Assembly: GCF_918797505.1 (NCBI RefSeq) | Contig: NC_092802.1 | Span: 13,535,480 to 13,599,479, forward strand | Source of the DNA: Bemisia tabaci | Lineage: Eukaryota; Arthropoda; Insecta; Hemiptera; Aleyrodidae | Length of the DNA: 64,000 nt | Reading direction: 5' to 3' | In this document: one piece after another, positions 11,702 to 22,400 of the stretch | Layout: each line of letters opens with the position of its first letter | How positions within the stretch are numbered: the first letter of the stretch is position 1 | The notes under the pieces: model-generated | Databases searched by the model: none | What the model was told of the DNA's origin: nothing | What the model saw: only the letters and a program-made list of their open reading frames with translations | Translations under genes and position numbers: made by a program

Positions 11702-12400
11702 GCCTGCTTCTTCAGGTTCTCAGAGCCTGTTACATTTTCATCATGATTTTAAATTGCATCAGGCATCCAAGTTGATCTGCCTGCGAGACAGTGTGGGGAA
11801 ATCATACTGAAACGCCTTATCTTTTCCAGATGCAACATAGATGACTTCCAAACAAGGATAGTTGTATTCAGGCGCTACGTCTGGAAATTTCATTTAAAAT
11901 ATCAGGGAAATCCGGAATGAAACGTTGCTTGAAATTCTGGTTTGCTGTGCAAACAATAAAATAGGAAAGCAAATAAGGCAACATCTTGTGTGGTTAGGCT
12001 AACTCCACTTAATCCGTCGAATTTCAACCATGAGAGCCCTTTTGCCATTTTACCTGCTTGCATGCTCTCAGAGCCTGTTGCATTCTCATCATGATTTTTA
12101 ATTGCATCTTGCATCCAAGTTAATGTGCCTGCGAGACACACTGGAAAAAAAAAAAAAAAACACTTTAGATCTAGAGTCCGAACTCTGAAAAACATCGACA
12201 AGAAAAAGTACTCTTGATTCAATCAGAATCTACATTAAATCGAGAACCAAGCCTCATAATTTAAGCGGCTTTCGTTTTGATTCAAGCAAAAATCCGATTG
12301 AATCAAGAGTATTTTTTCTTGTCAATGTTTTCAATAGTCTGGACTCCAGATCCAATGTGTTTTTTTTCCCAGTGCAGTGTGAGTAAATCATACTCGTCCA
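11702..12400 (+). repeat. Direct duplication of about 110 bp, one copy occupied by family A
   Basis: 11702-11810 and 12053-12138 plus 12375-12400 match: CTCAGAGCCTGTT, TCATCATGATTTT, GCATCCAAGTT, TGCCTGCGAGACA, then GTGTG and AAATCATACT. The second copy is split by an A element; the first is the uninterrupted form. Confidence 0.75.
12139..12374. mobile_element. Family A MITE with CA target duplication
   Basis: CACTGG and CCAGTG ends are flanked by CA on both sides (12137-12138 and 12375-12376). The uninterrupted sister copy has a single CA at 11789-11790, so the insertion and 2-bp duplication can be read directly. A run of 17 A residues follows the left end. Confidence 0.85.
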
Positions 12401-12580
12401 GCCGCTTGTCATAGCTTGTTATAATAATAAACTAAAAGACGCTTATAAACTTTCAGTAAATTTCCTCTAGATTTTAAAGAGCATATTCTTAAAATTGTAA
12501 GTTTTCGTGTTGTTAACTGGGTCCAAATCAGTATCCTCTTTTTCGGTGCATCTATTCGTCTAACTACAACGGATTATGAC

Positions 12581-12583
<3 letters not shown>

Positions 12584-12628
<45 letters not shown>
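12584..12628 (+). repeat. Poly(A) run of 45
   Basis: This is an uninterrupted homopolymer. It may be the tail of an old retroposed copy, but I see no body or target duplication around it. The exact length is likely to be unstable or uncertain in an assembly. Confidence 0.7.
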
Positions 12629-12631
<3 letters not shown>

Positions 12632-13006
12632 AATCAAAAAGCTTATCCGTGAGGTTAGAGAAGAATAGAAATCACAGCGTATGAATCTGAAATCTGACAG
12701 AAAACATCAATTAAACCCCGTATGTGTTTCCGTGGAAGAGCCGCAAAGCTGACCCGGGCGGATAGAGGTTGCCATGGCGACTAAGTGAAGCAATTCAAGA
12801 TGAAACGCTCTCGGCTTTATTTTCCGAAGCCCGGGAAAGCGAATGGCTTTTTAAAGGTACCTATAATATTAGGCCGTATCACTTGTGAGTGAGCATAATT
12901 ATGAACCCGTTGTCAGGGCTCTCCGCGGGGGGAGTCGGGGTCGCGCTTCGCTCCGCACAATGGGGCCGAAAGTGGTGGAGTTGGATAATCGCGAGAGGAG
13001 TATTAG

Positions 13007-13238
13007 CACTGGAGAAAAAACACATTGGATCTTGAGTCAAGACTCTTGAAAACATTGACAAGAAAAAATACTCTTGATTCAATCGAATTTTTGCTTGAAT
13101 CAAAACGGAATCCGCTTAAATTAAGATGCTTGGTTCTTGATTTAAGCTAGATTCTAATTGAATCAAGACTACTTTTTCTTGTCGATGTTTTTAAGAGTCC
13201 AGACTCTAGATCCAATGTGTTTTTTTCTTTTTCCAGTG
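13007..13238. mobile_element. Family A MITE
   Basis: It runs from CACTGGAGAAAAAACACATTGG to TTTTTCCAGTG with the usual inverted halves. The region before it (12629-13006) is unassigned and becomes G+C-rich near 12900-12990. Confidence 0.85.
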
Positions 13239-13312
13239 TATAAACTAAAATGGTTAAACTTCGTTCCGGATCTGAAAGTCAGAAGTTTGAGTCAATTCGA
13301 TGTCACTCTTTA

Positions 13313-13453
13313 TACTGCCGTGCAGAGGAAACCCAACGTATGAGTCCCTATACGTTGCCAAATTGCCTTTGATAAACTATGGATTTTTGGGGGAACTTGT
13401 GAATATTTTTCTTCCCATTTTTCAGATATTTTTATTAGCCTCGTTTTAAGTGC
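13313..13453. repeat. Family B left half, truncated
   Basis: ACTGCCGTGCAGAGGAAACC and the GTTGCCAAATTGCC body match B. The copy stops where the C element begins, and no matching right half follows C. Confidence 0.65.
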
Positions 13454-13455
13454 TA

Positions 13456-13808
13456 CACGGATAAAAAAAACCTCGTGCGTGGGACCCGAAGTTTAGGTCA
13501 TATGGATCTCTGAAGTTTTCGGATTGATCCTCTGAACACTTCAGGTCTAGCTGTCGAGGTTCGGATCACACATCTGGAACTTCAGTTCTTACATCTGAAG
13601 TACTTCAGAACCGAAGTTTTTCGGGTGTGAAAACCGAAGTACTTCAGATGTAAGAACTGAAGTACTTCAGATTTAAGAACTGAAATTTCAGATGTGTGAT
13701 CCAAACCTCAGCAGCTGGACCTTAAGTGTTCGGATGCTCAATCTGAAAACTTCAGAGATCCATAGGACCTAAACTTTGGGTCCCACGCACGAAGTTTTTT
13801 TCTCCGTG
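13456..13808. mobile_element. Family C palindromic element, copy 1
   Basis: The ends CACGGATAAAAAAAACCTCG and its inverse ending CTCCGTG are flanked by TA on both sides (13454-13455 and 13809-13810). The arms are complementary and repeat the word CTGAAGTACTTCAG, itself a palindrome. It has no coding capacity. It shares its structure with 25377-25686. Confidence 0.85.
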
Positions 13809-13883
13809 TATGATACTAAAATAATTAAAATTAATACGAGCAGTTAATCTCCTATTATAATATGAGGCGTTTTTCCGTCATCT

Positions 13884-14140
13884 ATTCTGCCGTGCTAAAG
13901 AGGAACGCCGTATGAGCTTTCAGATGTTGCCAAATTTATTTTGAAAAAACCTAGAATTTTCTGGAAAGTTAGTATTTAATTTTCTTTTGATTTTTCAGAG
14001 AATTCGTTCGGAATTTGATCGATTATTTGTGAAAATTTTATGGAGAAATATCCATAACCTTATTCAAAAAAGATATTTTCAGAGAGGAAATTTGGCAACG
14101 CCTGAAGGCTCATACGACGTTCTTCCTTGGCACGGCAGTA
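13884..14140. mobile_element. Family B MITE
   Basis: The ends are TTCTGCCGTGCTAAAGAGG and TTCCTTGGCACGGCAGTA. The frame at 13987-14193 is a B by-product. Confidence 0.8.
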
Positions 14141-14631
14141 TTGAGGCTTTTCGGTCTACCAGAGGCGATTTGAAGGCGGAAGCGCTGTCTTAAAGCTAAA
14201 CACTTAAAAGTAACTTCCTACAGTGCGTAGAGGCGCCAAGCTGGTTGAAGTGTTTTCGTTGGTCGGAACAACGAGAGAGCGTGGGAGAGTCCTGATATTT
14301 AAAAGCCCAATCCTGCATTTCTCTTGTTTGAAGAGCGCCTCGCAGTAAACGGGTCTTCGTAAAATATATAGAGGTCTCTTTACGACATGGAGGGTTGGGG
14401 CACCAGATTGGTTGAATAATATTATTAATAAAATAGCTTAATCAACGACTCATTCTCCCGGGAAGAATACAATCATCACGGTGCTGGGTATTGCGTTCAT
14501 GTAAGAGAAGTTTAACCACAGTCTGACCGACTTGCTATGGTTGGATGGAATTAAGTGATACGGTCAGCGGAAAAAAAGTGATACAATGTATCCCCAAAAA
14601 TTGTGATATTGCCCCATTTTGTTAGGTTTGA
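14141..14631. other. Unassigned spacer
   Basis: I saw no gene, repeat end or RNA signal. Confidence 0.3.
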
Positions 14632-15116
14632 TTCTTTAATACTGATTTTTATGTACAAATTTTGGGAGAAACACGATGGTGCTACTGGTTTTCTTTGAAA
14701 CAAAGTCAAAATGTTAAAAAAAAGCTCTGGAAATTCAGGTCGTAATGGCGAAGATATCCCACGCTATCCTGAGAGTCCACCTCTATATCTGGTCAAACTC
14801 TACATCCAAAGACAGAGCGCAAATACATTAACGGGGTAATTGCTTTGTTTGGGGACTCCAAAACTGAAAACCCGGCAGCCCTGCTAATATATTAACTTGC
14901 CATCTTTGTATGGAAAGTTTGACTGAATATAAAGGTTGACTTTCAGGATAACATGGGATATCTCCTACATTACGGTCTCAACTTACTGAGTTTTTTTTTA
15001 ACTTCGGAGTTCGTTTTAGAGAGCACCAGTGGCACCATCCTGTTTCTCGCAAAATTTTGCAAAGGAATCAGTGTGTGCTTAAATCGCAAATCTCCCACAA
15101 ATGCAAGAAGTCCATT
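14632..15116. mobile_element. Family G MITE, strongly diverged
   Basis: It keeps GAGAAACACGATGGTGCTACTGG, ATCCCACGCTATCCTGAGAG and the inverse arm to ATGCAAGAAGTCCATT. Many substitutions separate the two arms, so this is the oldest-looking G copy here. Confidence 0.7.
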
Positions 15117-15299
15117 TGAAACACATATTGACTCGAAATGCATCATTTTTGATGAATTTTTCATGATAGTATGGTTGTGTACAACATTCCGACTGTTCCG
15201 ACCACGCATCACGGACTTGCATCAATCGGTCATAAAAAGCGCGGATTCACGATATCCATATACATCGAAGGAGGCAAAAAAGTGGGGGCCCAGCTAATT

Positions 15300-15421
15300 G
15301 GCCGTATTTCTGCCGAACGGAACTATGTGCATTAAGACATGAGCCCTGAGACCCATAAAAATACTTGCATAACAAGGCTCACGTCATGATGCACTTCGTT
15401 CCGTTTGCCAGAAATGCGTCA
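15300..15421. mobile_element. Family H palindromic MITE, copy 1
   Basis: GGCCGTATTTCTGCCGAACGG and the inverse CCGTTTGCCAGAAATGCGTC form the ends. AATT lies outside both (15296-15299 and 15422-15425). The central AGCCCTGAGACCCATAAA is shared with copies at 44826 and 60558. Confidence 0.75.
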
Positions 15422-15425
15422 AATT

Positions 15426-16417
15426 GTGAGCATGACAATGGCAATCCAGACCGAGTATTATCTTCTCGCGTTTATCGTGGCGTGGGAGTCGATGCTGCGT
15501 TTAACGTCGTTAGTGCACCAACGCAATGCATCCTAGTGTCATAAGCCGCGCCCAAATATGCGCGGTTAATAAACGGTTTTGTTTTAACGTGTTAGGAGGA
15601 GACATCGTATGAGCATGAACGTTGCGGAGTTCGCCCCGGTGAAATCTTATTTTCAAGAAAAATTATGGATGTTTTTCCTTGAAATTTCCAGGTACACTTA
15701 GAGTAATTTTATGGAGAGAGTATAGTCATTAGAATATGCTGCTTCTGATTGCTTGTTCCATCATGAGCTCCATAGAGCTTTTAGGACCTACAAATGCCAG
15801 ACGCTGTAAGTATGATGTAAATAAAAAATGACCTAACATGCAGGTTTATTTGCGAGACGCGTCGGAACTTTTACTCAAATACATTATTACCGACCCAAAT
15901 TTCGTGTTGGTTCAATTTGCTTCAGTGCGCGTTCGATTTAGCGCAGAAAGCAATGGAGAGACTGAGAAAAACGAAGTCGACCGAAAACTTAGGTTTTTAT
16001 TATTTTTATTATTATTTATTATTTTTGTGTTTTACTTCCCGTATTAACCAAACTTTCCATTTGAGTTTCTCTCTATAGTTGTATGGGTTATACTGAAAAG
16101 ATTCCCATATTACCAACGCGGTAAGAACAAAGTGGATGAAAACACTTCGGGAAAAGATGGAAAACAAAATTGAGCATCATTCATGCTACCTTCTCGTGAA
16201 TATGATTGTACCACTAAGACAAATACAGACATAATTAACCTCAGGTGAGTAAATTACGCAATAGCGAAACCGATCTAGCATCGAGGCGCAACGCCTTGTC
16301 AGGAATATGACAGCCAAATCCTCTCTTAAGCACGCGGCCACGTCTCGGAGGGATAAACGGAAAAATAATATCGCAGAGCGGACCTCAACCTAATGCCCAG
16401 CCTCTCGACTCGACCTC
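15426..16417. other. Unassigned, with one copy of a diffuse repeat
   Basis: About 15870-16060 resembles 17690-17885 and 49985-50235 in its word order: an AGCGCAGAA or AGCATGGAG core with GGAGA, then CCGAA, then TTTTGTGT and CCAAACTTT. Ends were not resolved. The remainder is unassigned. Confidence 0.35.
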
Positions 16418-16683
16418 AATCGATTCTTCAAAACCCCAAAAACTCAACCACAAATAATCGAACGATCGATCGAATTATCGATTCAGCCCAGCGCTCACCG
16501 GAAATAAAATTCCAACCAAATAATACTTGACTGAACCATAGTCGATCCATCGAAGACCCTCGAGCTATCGATTCAAAACAGGGACCACTGCACGCCGAAT
16601 AAACTCAACTGAACAACAATCGATTTATCGAAAGCCCTCTACGCTCACGTGAAAATAATACAATAATCGATCTATCGATTTGC
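16418..16683. promoter_or_regulatory. ATCGAT-dense block (possible architectural-protein site cluster)
   Basis: About a dozen ATCGA or ATCGAT words fall in 266 bp, for example AACGATCGATCGAATTATCG and CAATAATCGATCTATCG. The block looks like a degenerate tandem repeat of roughly 85-110 bp. In Drosophila such motifs bind DREF and BEAF-32 near promoters and domain borders. Applying that here is inference. A plain decayed satellite is the alternative. Confidence 0.35.
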
Positions 16684-16810
16684 TAACTCGAAATAACTGG
16701 CCACCAAATTAAATCTCAGCGAGGCTGTGCCTTGACGGGGAATTGACTAGATCCACAAGAGCCAGGATAAAGCCTTATACGGACAAAAACTCCTCGCCCC
16801 GTGTTCATAA

Positions 16811-17064
16811 TCTGCAGTGCTAAGGAAGAGTGCCGTATGAGCCCTCAGACGTTGCCAAATTTCCTTCGATAAAACGTGAATTTCCAGGGAGACCTGAGAA
16901 TAATTTTACTCGAATTTTTCACAGAATTTTATTCGCGGCAAGATCTAAATTAGCCGAACATTTCAAGAGGAAGCATTCATAACTCTCTTCAAAAATGAAC
17001 AATTTATGAATGGAAATTTGGCAACTCTCCAATATTAATATGGAGTTTTCTCTCAAGACGGCAG
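16811..17064. mobile_element. Family B MITE
   Basis: The ends are CTGCAGTGCTAAGGAAGAG and TCTCAAGACGGCAGTA. The minus-strand frame at 16919-17110 derives from it. Confidence 0.75.
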
Positions 17065-17081
17065 TAATGCACGAAAGCTGA

Positions 17082-17338
17082 TTCTGTCGTGGGAAGGAAA
17101 AACACCGCATGAACTCTTCGTCCTCGCCAAATTATCCTTCAATGTAATATTTATTTTCGAGGGAAGTTATACAAATCGTTCCTTGAAAATTTCAGCTACT
17201 AAGGCTTAAGTTGCAATTGTCAATATTGTAAGCATTGAAAGAAATATATGTATTAGTTATCCTAAAAAAAAGTATTTAATCCAGGGAGATTTGGCAAAAT
17301 CTGAAGACTCATCTGGCGTTCTTTGCTGACAAGGCAGT
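17082..17338. mobile_element. Family B MITE, diverged
   Basis: TTCTGTCGTGGGAAGGAAAA and GCTGACAAGGCAGTA mark the ends. It lies 17 bp after the previous B copy. Confidence 0.7.
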
Positions 17339-17934
17339 ATATTAAGGGAAGGTTCAGGATATAGTGAGGCTCAATTGGTTTCAAAAATATGTATTTGTCT
17401 GCGAAGCGTATTGCGGAGGTGAATTAATACGGTCTCGCGGTGCAAAAACCGCATAAATTCAGTGGCAACTAAACGCCAGTTTGTGGTTTTTGTTTAAAGG
17501 GCTTTCATCACATTTTCCATTTTTTCATTTTTTTGGCCCACTTTATTCCTCTGTAAAGGGCTATTGCTCTAGACTCATTTTTATAGAATAACGCACAAGT
17601 AAGAAAAAATTATTCGGGCAAAATCAGGTCAATTATCAAAAAATTCTTGAATTTCTTGATACATCCAGAAAGCTGTTGTGATTTTGTGTCACTCTTGGTT
17701 ACTAAAGAAATTGAAATACGAACCGACCTAAATAACGATTGATTTTGCTACAATTTTCATTTGATTCAGCATGGAGATCAATTAATAGAGAAACGGAGAA
17801 TCCCGACAATCAACCGAAGGTTTGGGTTACTTTGTGATTCACTTCCTATTTCACCAAATTTTTGTGTTACTTTTTTCCTTTAGTATGATGCATCAATATT
17901 GAGCCAACGCTGAAATGGAAGGATTAATGTATCA
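17339..17934. other. Unassigned, with a second diffuse-repeat copy
   Basis: 17690-17885 resembles 15870-16060 and 49985-50235. The clearest match is TCAACCGAAGGTTTGGGTTA against TCAACCGAAGGCTACGGTTA near 50180. Nothing else was recognised. Confidence 0.35.
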
Positions 17935-18850
17935 CGTCTCACTATTTGTAGCCAATTAATGAGACAGGCAGGGGTGGACTGGTAGTCGAAAAGTTAGGAG
18001 GCGACCTAGATGTGGGGCCCCCTCCTGTCGTTCGGGGGCCCCTCTAAGAAGATCAGGGGCCCTCCCCCGGAAAATTTTGAAAATTTCACACTTTTTAATC
18101 GCAATTTTAAGCATTATCTGAGTTAAATTCTACAGTACTTGAACTTCAAAATAACCCATTCTCAGGATTCTTCGGGGGCCCCTTCATCACATAAGCTTTA
18201 GGTGACCTTTCATGTTTCTTAGAGACAAATTTTCAAGGATTTCGGGGCCTTTTAGTGACTGAAAGGATAGAAAAATTACAACATTACGGCGAAAAAAACG
18301 ATGACTTGAAAAACATTCGCCGCGGGGGCCGCTTCGGGACTTGCGCGGCAAATTGTTAGGAGGAGATCGCCTCCCCGCCCCCATGGCCAGTCCGCCCCTG
18401 GAGACAGGGCAATCGTGCAGAAATAACAATCTCCTTTACCTCCATCTACCTATTCGTCGAATATGGAAGTTATTTGAACACAGCAAGTATTAAACTGCAT
18501 GGATCAAACTTTAAAAAATGCAATAATAACAAGAATGTAATTTTTTCTAGCATTTTTAAAAAACTTTCAGTGAACTCCTTTCCACAATATAGATTTAGTA
18601 ACTTTTCCCTTTGGACAGTGAAGTTCGTCATGCAAAAACATCAGCTGCACTCATTTGCTGTTCTTCAATCATGAATGACATTTGAAATTACGCGTCTCAC
18701 TATTCGTAGCCAATTAATGAGACAGGGCAATAGCACAGAAATTAACGTCATCCTTTCTCTCCATCCACCTATCCGTCGAAAATGGAAGTTATTTGAACAC
18801 AGCTAGTATCAAACTGCATACCTCAAACTTTAAAACATGCAATAATTACA
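17935..18850 (+). repeat. Tandem duplication of about 320 bp; one copy holds a hAT-like insert
   Basis: 17935-17968 plus 18401-18536 matches 18693-18850: CGTCTCACTATT-GTAGCC, AATTAATGAGACAGGGCAAT, then GGAAGTTATTTGAACACAGC. Removing the insert leaves a period near 320 bp. The second copy is an empty site. Confidence 0.8.
17969..18400. mobile_element. hAT-like non-autonomous element, 432 bp
   Basis: The ends CAGGGGTGGACTGG and CCAGTCCGCCCCTG differ at one base in 14. GAGACAGG is duplicated on both sides (17961-17968 and 18401-18408), an 8-bp duplication as known for hAT. The interior holds runs of GGGGGCCCC. The minus-strand frame at 18187-18429 crosses the end and is not a gene. Confidence 0.88.
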
Positions 18851-19081
18851 CCCCAAATATAAGGATTGCATCCATCGAAATATTAGACCCTTGTTAAAAG
18901 CGTAGTGCAGCTGATGTGATATGATAGGGAATAGAAAACTCACCAAGTTTCAATTTCACTGCGGTTAGAGTAAGATCGATTGCTGAAAAGAATAAACGCA
19001 CAGTATTTAGTTTACAGCAAATAACATATTACACATATGTAATGAACAAATGTAAAACACTTTTGGGACTGCGTGATGGCT

Positions 19082-19252
19082 AGGGGGCCATCCATAAATT
19101 TCATAACGCAAATTTTCGGAATTTTTGAGCCCCCTTCTCCTTGAAACGTTTTTGTGACTTAGATCCCTATCTTTTAACATGTAATACAAATGGCCTAACC
19201 CCCTCCTCAACCCCGTCTCCTCCTGGAGCGTTACGTAATTTAGGGGAGACCC
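19082..19252. mobile_element. Short GGGCC-CATAAATT element
   Basis: GGGGGCCATCCATAAATTTC at the left pairs with TACGTAATTTAGGGGAGACCC at the right, with GCGTTACGTAA next to the right end. It is about 170 bp and non-coding. Target duplication is not clear. Confidence 0.5.
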
Positions 19253-19551
19253 TTAGGGAGCATTTCTCCCGGTTCATGTTATTTACAAGATTGTTGGGAA
19301 AAGATTCTGACGTACGACGTGTACAGCTGTGTTTTGACGTAAACGTTTTGGGTACCCAATATTTTATTTAAGCGGTAGGTACCACGTGTTGGAAAATTTG
19401 TTGAAATTAAGAGGCAAACATGACAGCGACTTTGACAGACCTATTAAGTATATACACGAGGATATTTCACAAATGCGTACTCCCCTCCTTTCCACCGAAC
19501 CATTGTTGCCAGATTGTGCTGAAAATTCAGCACATTACCTCATTTAACCAA

Positions 19552-20247
19552 GGAGCCATTCAAGTATTACGTAAGGCATTTTTGCCAACTTTTTGACCCC
19601 TCCTCCGCTCTATAATGCACCCGTAAGAAATCTCTGACCCCTCCCTTTTGAATTACGTAAGATTGGCCGCCCCCCCCCTCCCATTTTCTAGAAAAAACGG
19701 AGAAAACCTGGTAAAATAGCTGGAATAAATTTCAGGCTTTTGTAAAGGTATTTTGATAATTAGCGGCAAAAAAAGAAGCAAATAATTGAAATTCAATTAT
19801 CAGGGTGTTTACCATTTAAAAAAAAACCAAAATTGGGGACTTTCGGGGACTTTTAGGGGTGTTTTTTCAAGAAAATTCGATACTTTTTCTCCCGAAATAG
19901 TGAGAGAAATGGAGCTAGTTAAAGCGCCAAAAGGCGTATTTTATACGACCAATTTTACAAGTCATGTTGAAACGATGAAAACATACGAAAAACCGAGTAA
20001 CACTTCAGCTTTTAATGCACTTTTTCAAACTTGTTGCAATTTTCTTGAAATGACAGGGTATCACAGCTCACAACACCGATAAAGTTTTTTTTTTTTTTAT
20101 TTTTAAACAAATATCCTTTTTTTACTTACGGAAAACTTACGTGAGACCCCCCGGGCTTGACCCCCCCCCCCTTCGTAAGGCTCAGTAAGACAAGCTCGGA
20201 TCCCCCCCCCCCCCCTAACTGCCTTACGTAATACTTGAACGGACCCC
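19552..20247. mobile_element. Family Z element with GTCCGTTCAAGTATTACG ends
   Basis: GGAGCCATTCAAGTATTACG at the left and CGTAATACTTGAACGGACCCC at the right are inverted ends. The next words, GTAAGGCA and TGCCTTAC, also pair. The interior contains C/G runs and an O fragment, so it is composite. No transposase was seen. Confidence 0.65.
19801..20010 (+). repeat. Family O left-end fragment inside Z
   Basis: CAGGGTGTTTACC, CCAAAATTGGGGACTTTC and AAAAGGCGTATTTTA match the O element at 41408-41812. The right O end is missing here. The 98-codon frame at 19786-20082 is this repeat. Confidence 0.65.
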
Positions 20248-20665
20248 AAACGTAAAGTATCCAGGGTTTTTCACACAATCTGGCAACTTTCCACCGGAGA
20301 GATCGACTGACAATCCAACAAATCTCTTACCGTCTTCCCTCGAACTTTTTCTCGCGCCGTGAAAAGCTGTGAAGTCTCGGCCTCTTTCGAACTCGGGGTG
20401 ACGTCCAAAAGGCTTTGTGCTTTAAAATTCCGGAACGATCGAGTTAAGCTTGACGAGTTACAACAAAGGTGCGAGGACATGACAGGTATGCGGAACTTGG
20501 TTCGCTGAGAGTTGGGGCACCTGAGGAGTTTTATATTGATGAGATTTATATTGGCGTGTGCTCGGAAGTTTTCTTGAATTTGAATTAGACTCGATGTTGT
20601 GAACTAGAAGCCGAAGTAAGGCGATTCACCGGGCCGAGTATTGATCAGTCTATATCGGTGTTATT
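20248..20665. other. Unassigned spacer
   Basis: No repeat end or gene was recognised. The sequence is moderately G+C-rich near 20300-20480 with one short minus frame lacking motifs. Confidence 0.3.
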
Positions 20666-21326
20666 ATAGTCCCTTTATACTGAGAGTAAAGACAATACGG
20701 ATCCATTTCTGATTGGTTCTCGTATTTTGGGTCTCCACAGTGTCACAAACGGGAATAAAGATTACATTTTCACCAATTGAAAAGATTATAAACTAGAATG
20801 GACTGGGGAGTAGAGAATTTTCAGGTGTCTAAAATTTGATGAATTTCGTGTTTAAGTGGAAACTACTGAGTGAACTGAAAACGAGGATCCCTTTTGGTTC
20901 ATGAATTGAAAAATTATTGGTGAAGATATGACAAAATGATCTAATCTGCGAGAATAAGTGTGTTTAAATGGGAAATGCTGTCAGATGACGTCACTAGGTA
21001 GTGCATTTTCTCACTTTTAAATCTAGTTTTGTACTATTTTCTATATCAGAAAAAAATATAAAAAATACTGTGAAATGAGTTCTTTCAGCACTTTCAGATG
21101 AAGCGATAAAAATTTTGCATGCAAATACTCCATTGCAAAGATTATACTGGAATGGACCGGGGAATTGAGGGTACGGCAGGGAACAAATGGAATGAGAGAG
21201 GAAACGGAAACAATGGGAATGGGTTGATCAAAGATTACGCGAAAAACGTCCGATTTGTGTATTCTTCATCCCGTTTGTGACATCCATAGGCCGCGTTGTC
21301 TCAACTATCCCTATAAAGGGATTCTA
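20666..21326. mobile_element. Family F element, long form
   Basis: AGTCCCTTTATACTGAGAGT at the left and ACTATCCCTATAAAGGGATTC at the right are inverted ends. Compared with the 0.3-kb copy at 31087-31398, this copy carries an extra central block (about 20835-21130) with TGACGTCAC and TTTCAGATGAAGC. The same block recurs in parts at 32604, 36625, 46000 and 52850. Confidence 0.75.
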
Positions 21327-21829
21327 GGTGTTGTGAGCTTGGTGTTTGAATAATGCAGAAATATTCACCGTTTATAATACAAACTCCGGGACGATACGCA
21401 CTGATCATCGGTCGTTCCAGCAACCTGGCAATATTGTTTTTTCTACATTTAAACCCATGAAAATAAATCAACTGTCGGAAGGGAAGGTGCACCGAAAAGA
21501 ATCAATTTTTCTATATTAAGTGATTTGGCACGTTCAATCCAAAGAAGCAGAATCTGCTGTTGTGCTGGACTGCAGCGTACCCCGCTAAATCTCCTCACGT
21601 GGTCAGAATTTCCTTTGCCGGCAGGGCCAGAGTAAACAAAACGCCTTCAATTGATAGCATATGCAACAATGACATCCCTCGAGTACGAATAGTTGCATCA
21701 AAGCGTTGACCTCAATTTCGCAACACGTTTCGTTACTCTCGCGAGTAAATGCGACGCATCTTCATTCAATGTTTTCAGTATGAGGCAGAAATTATTTCGT
21801 CAAATTTTAAATTTTCAGGGGAGTTCACG
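21327..21829. other. Unassigned spacer
   Basis: I saw nothing except a J-like word, CATTTAAACCCATGAAAATA, near 21448. Confidence 0.3.
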
Positions 21830-21955
21830 GAAGAAAATTTCACGAGGAAACCAATCAAACAACTTTTAAGCCTCAAAATTCTAGGAGTTAAAAGCTCTTA
21901 AAGTTTCCGAATTTCGTCCGACCTCTCCAATTGACTCGATCCACCGTGCGGCCGA
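21830..21955. repeat. Family K fragment
   Basis: AAGAAAATTTCACGAGGAAACC, GCTCTTAAAGTTTCCGAATT and TTGACTCGATCCACCGTGCGG follow the K order seen at 59619-60283. Confidence 0.6.
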
Positions 21956-22400
21956 CCGGAATTCATTCCTATGTTTCAGCCTTCTTATTCACGTCTGTGA
22001 TTAAACTTATTTGGCGTAAGGACTCCACGAAAAAAACCCAAACGACGATTACTAACACAGCCCCGAAGTTCTAGCATCCTCGGAAGTAAGATTACAGGAG
22101 CAATTACCATCATAGTGAGTGCAGTGCGTGGCAGAGATCAATCTGTATTCTCCGTGAGCAGCATCCGCTATGGATAACAGGTGACATGATGGATTTATTG
22201 ATTTAAAGGCCCACTTGATGGATTGAGCTCTATGATTTACTGACTCGCGCGCGCGCGCACCGTTTGTGTTGCGGCAACGCGACGACGAGACGGATTCGAA
22301 TCAGATCAGCACCTGATCGAGATGTCATCTGGCCGTCTACTGTCCGTTGAAAAAACATTGACGCGACGCTACGGGTGGTGACGCTACGCTCTGTATCATC
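21956..22400. other. Unassigned spacer with a short (CG)n run
   Basis: A CGCGCGCGCGC run sits near 22247-22258. No gene or repeat end was recognised. Confidence 0.3.

Noticed and set aside
12584..12628. Poly(A) runs as evidence of retroposed genes or SINEs
   Set aside because: No 5' body, promoter boxes or target duplications could be found around the runs at 12584, 46478 or 51640. Expansion of A tracts within repeats explains at least the ones at 51640 and 54380.
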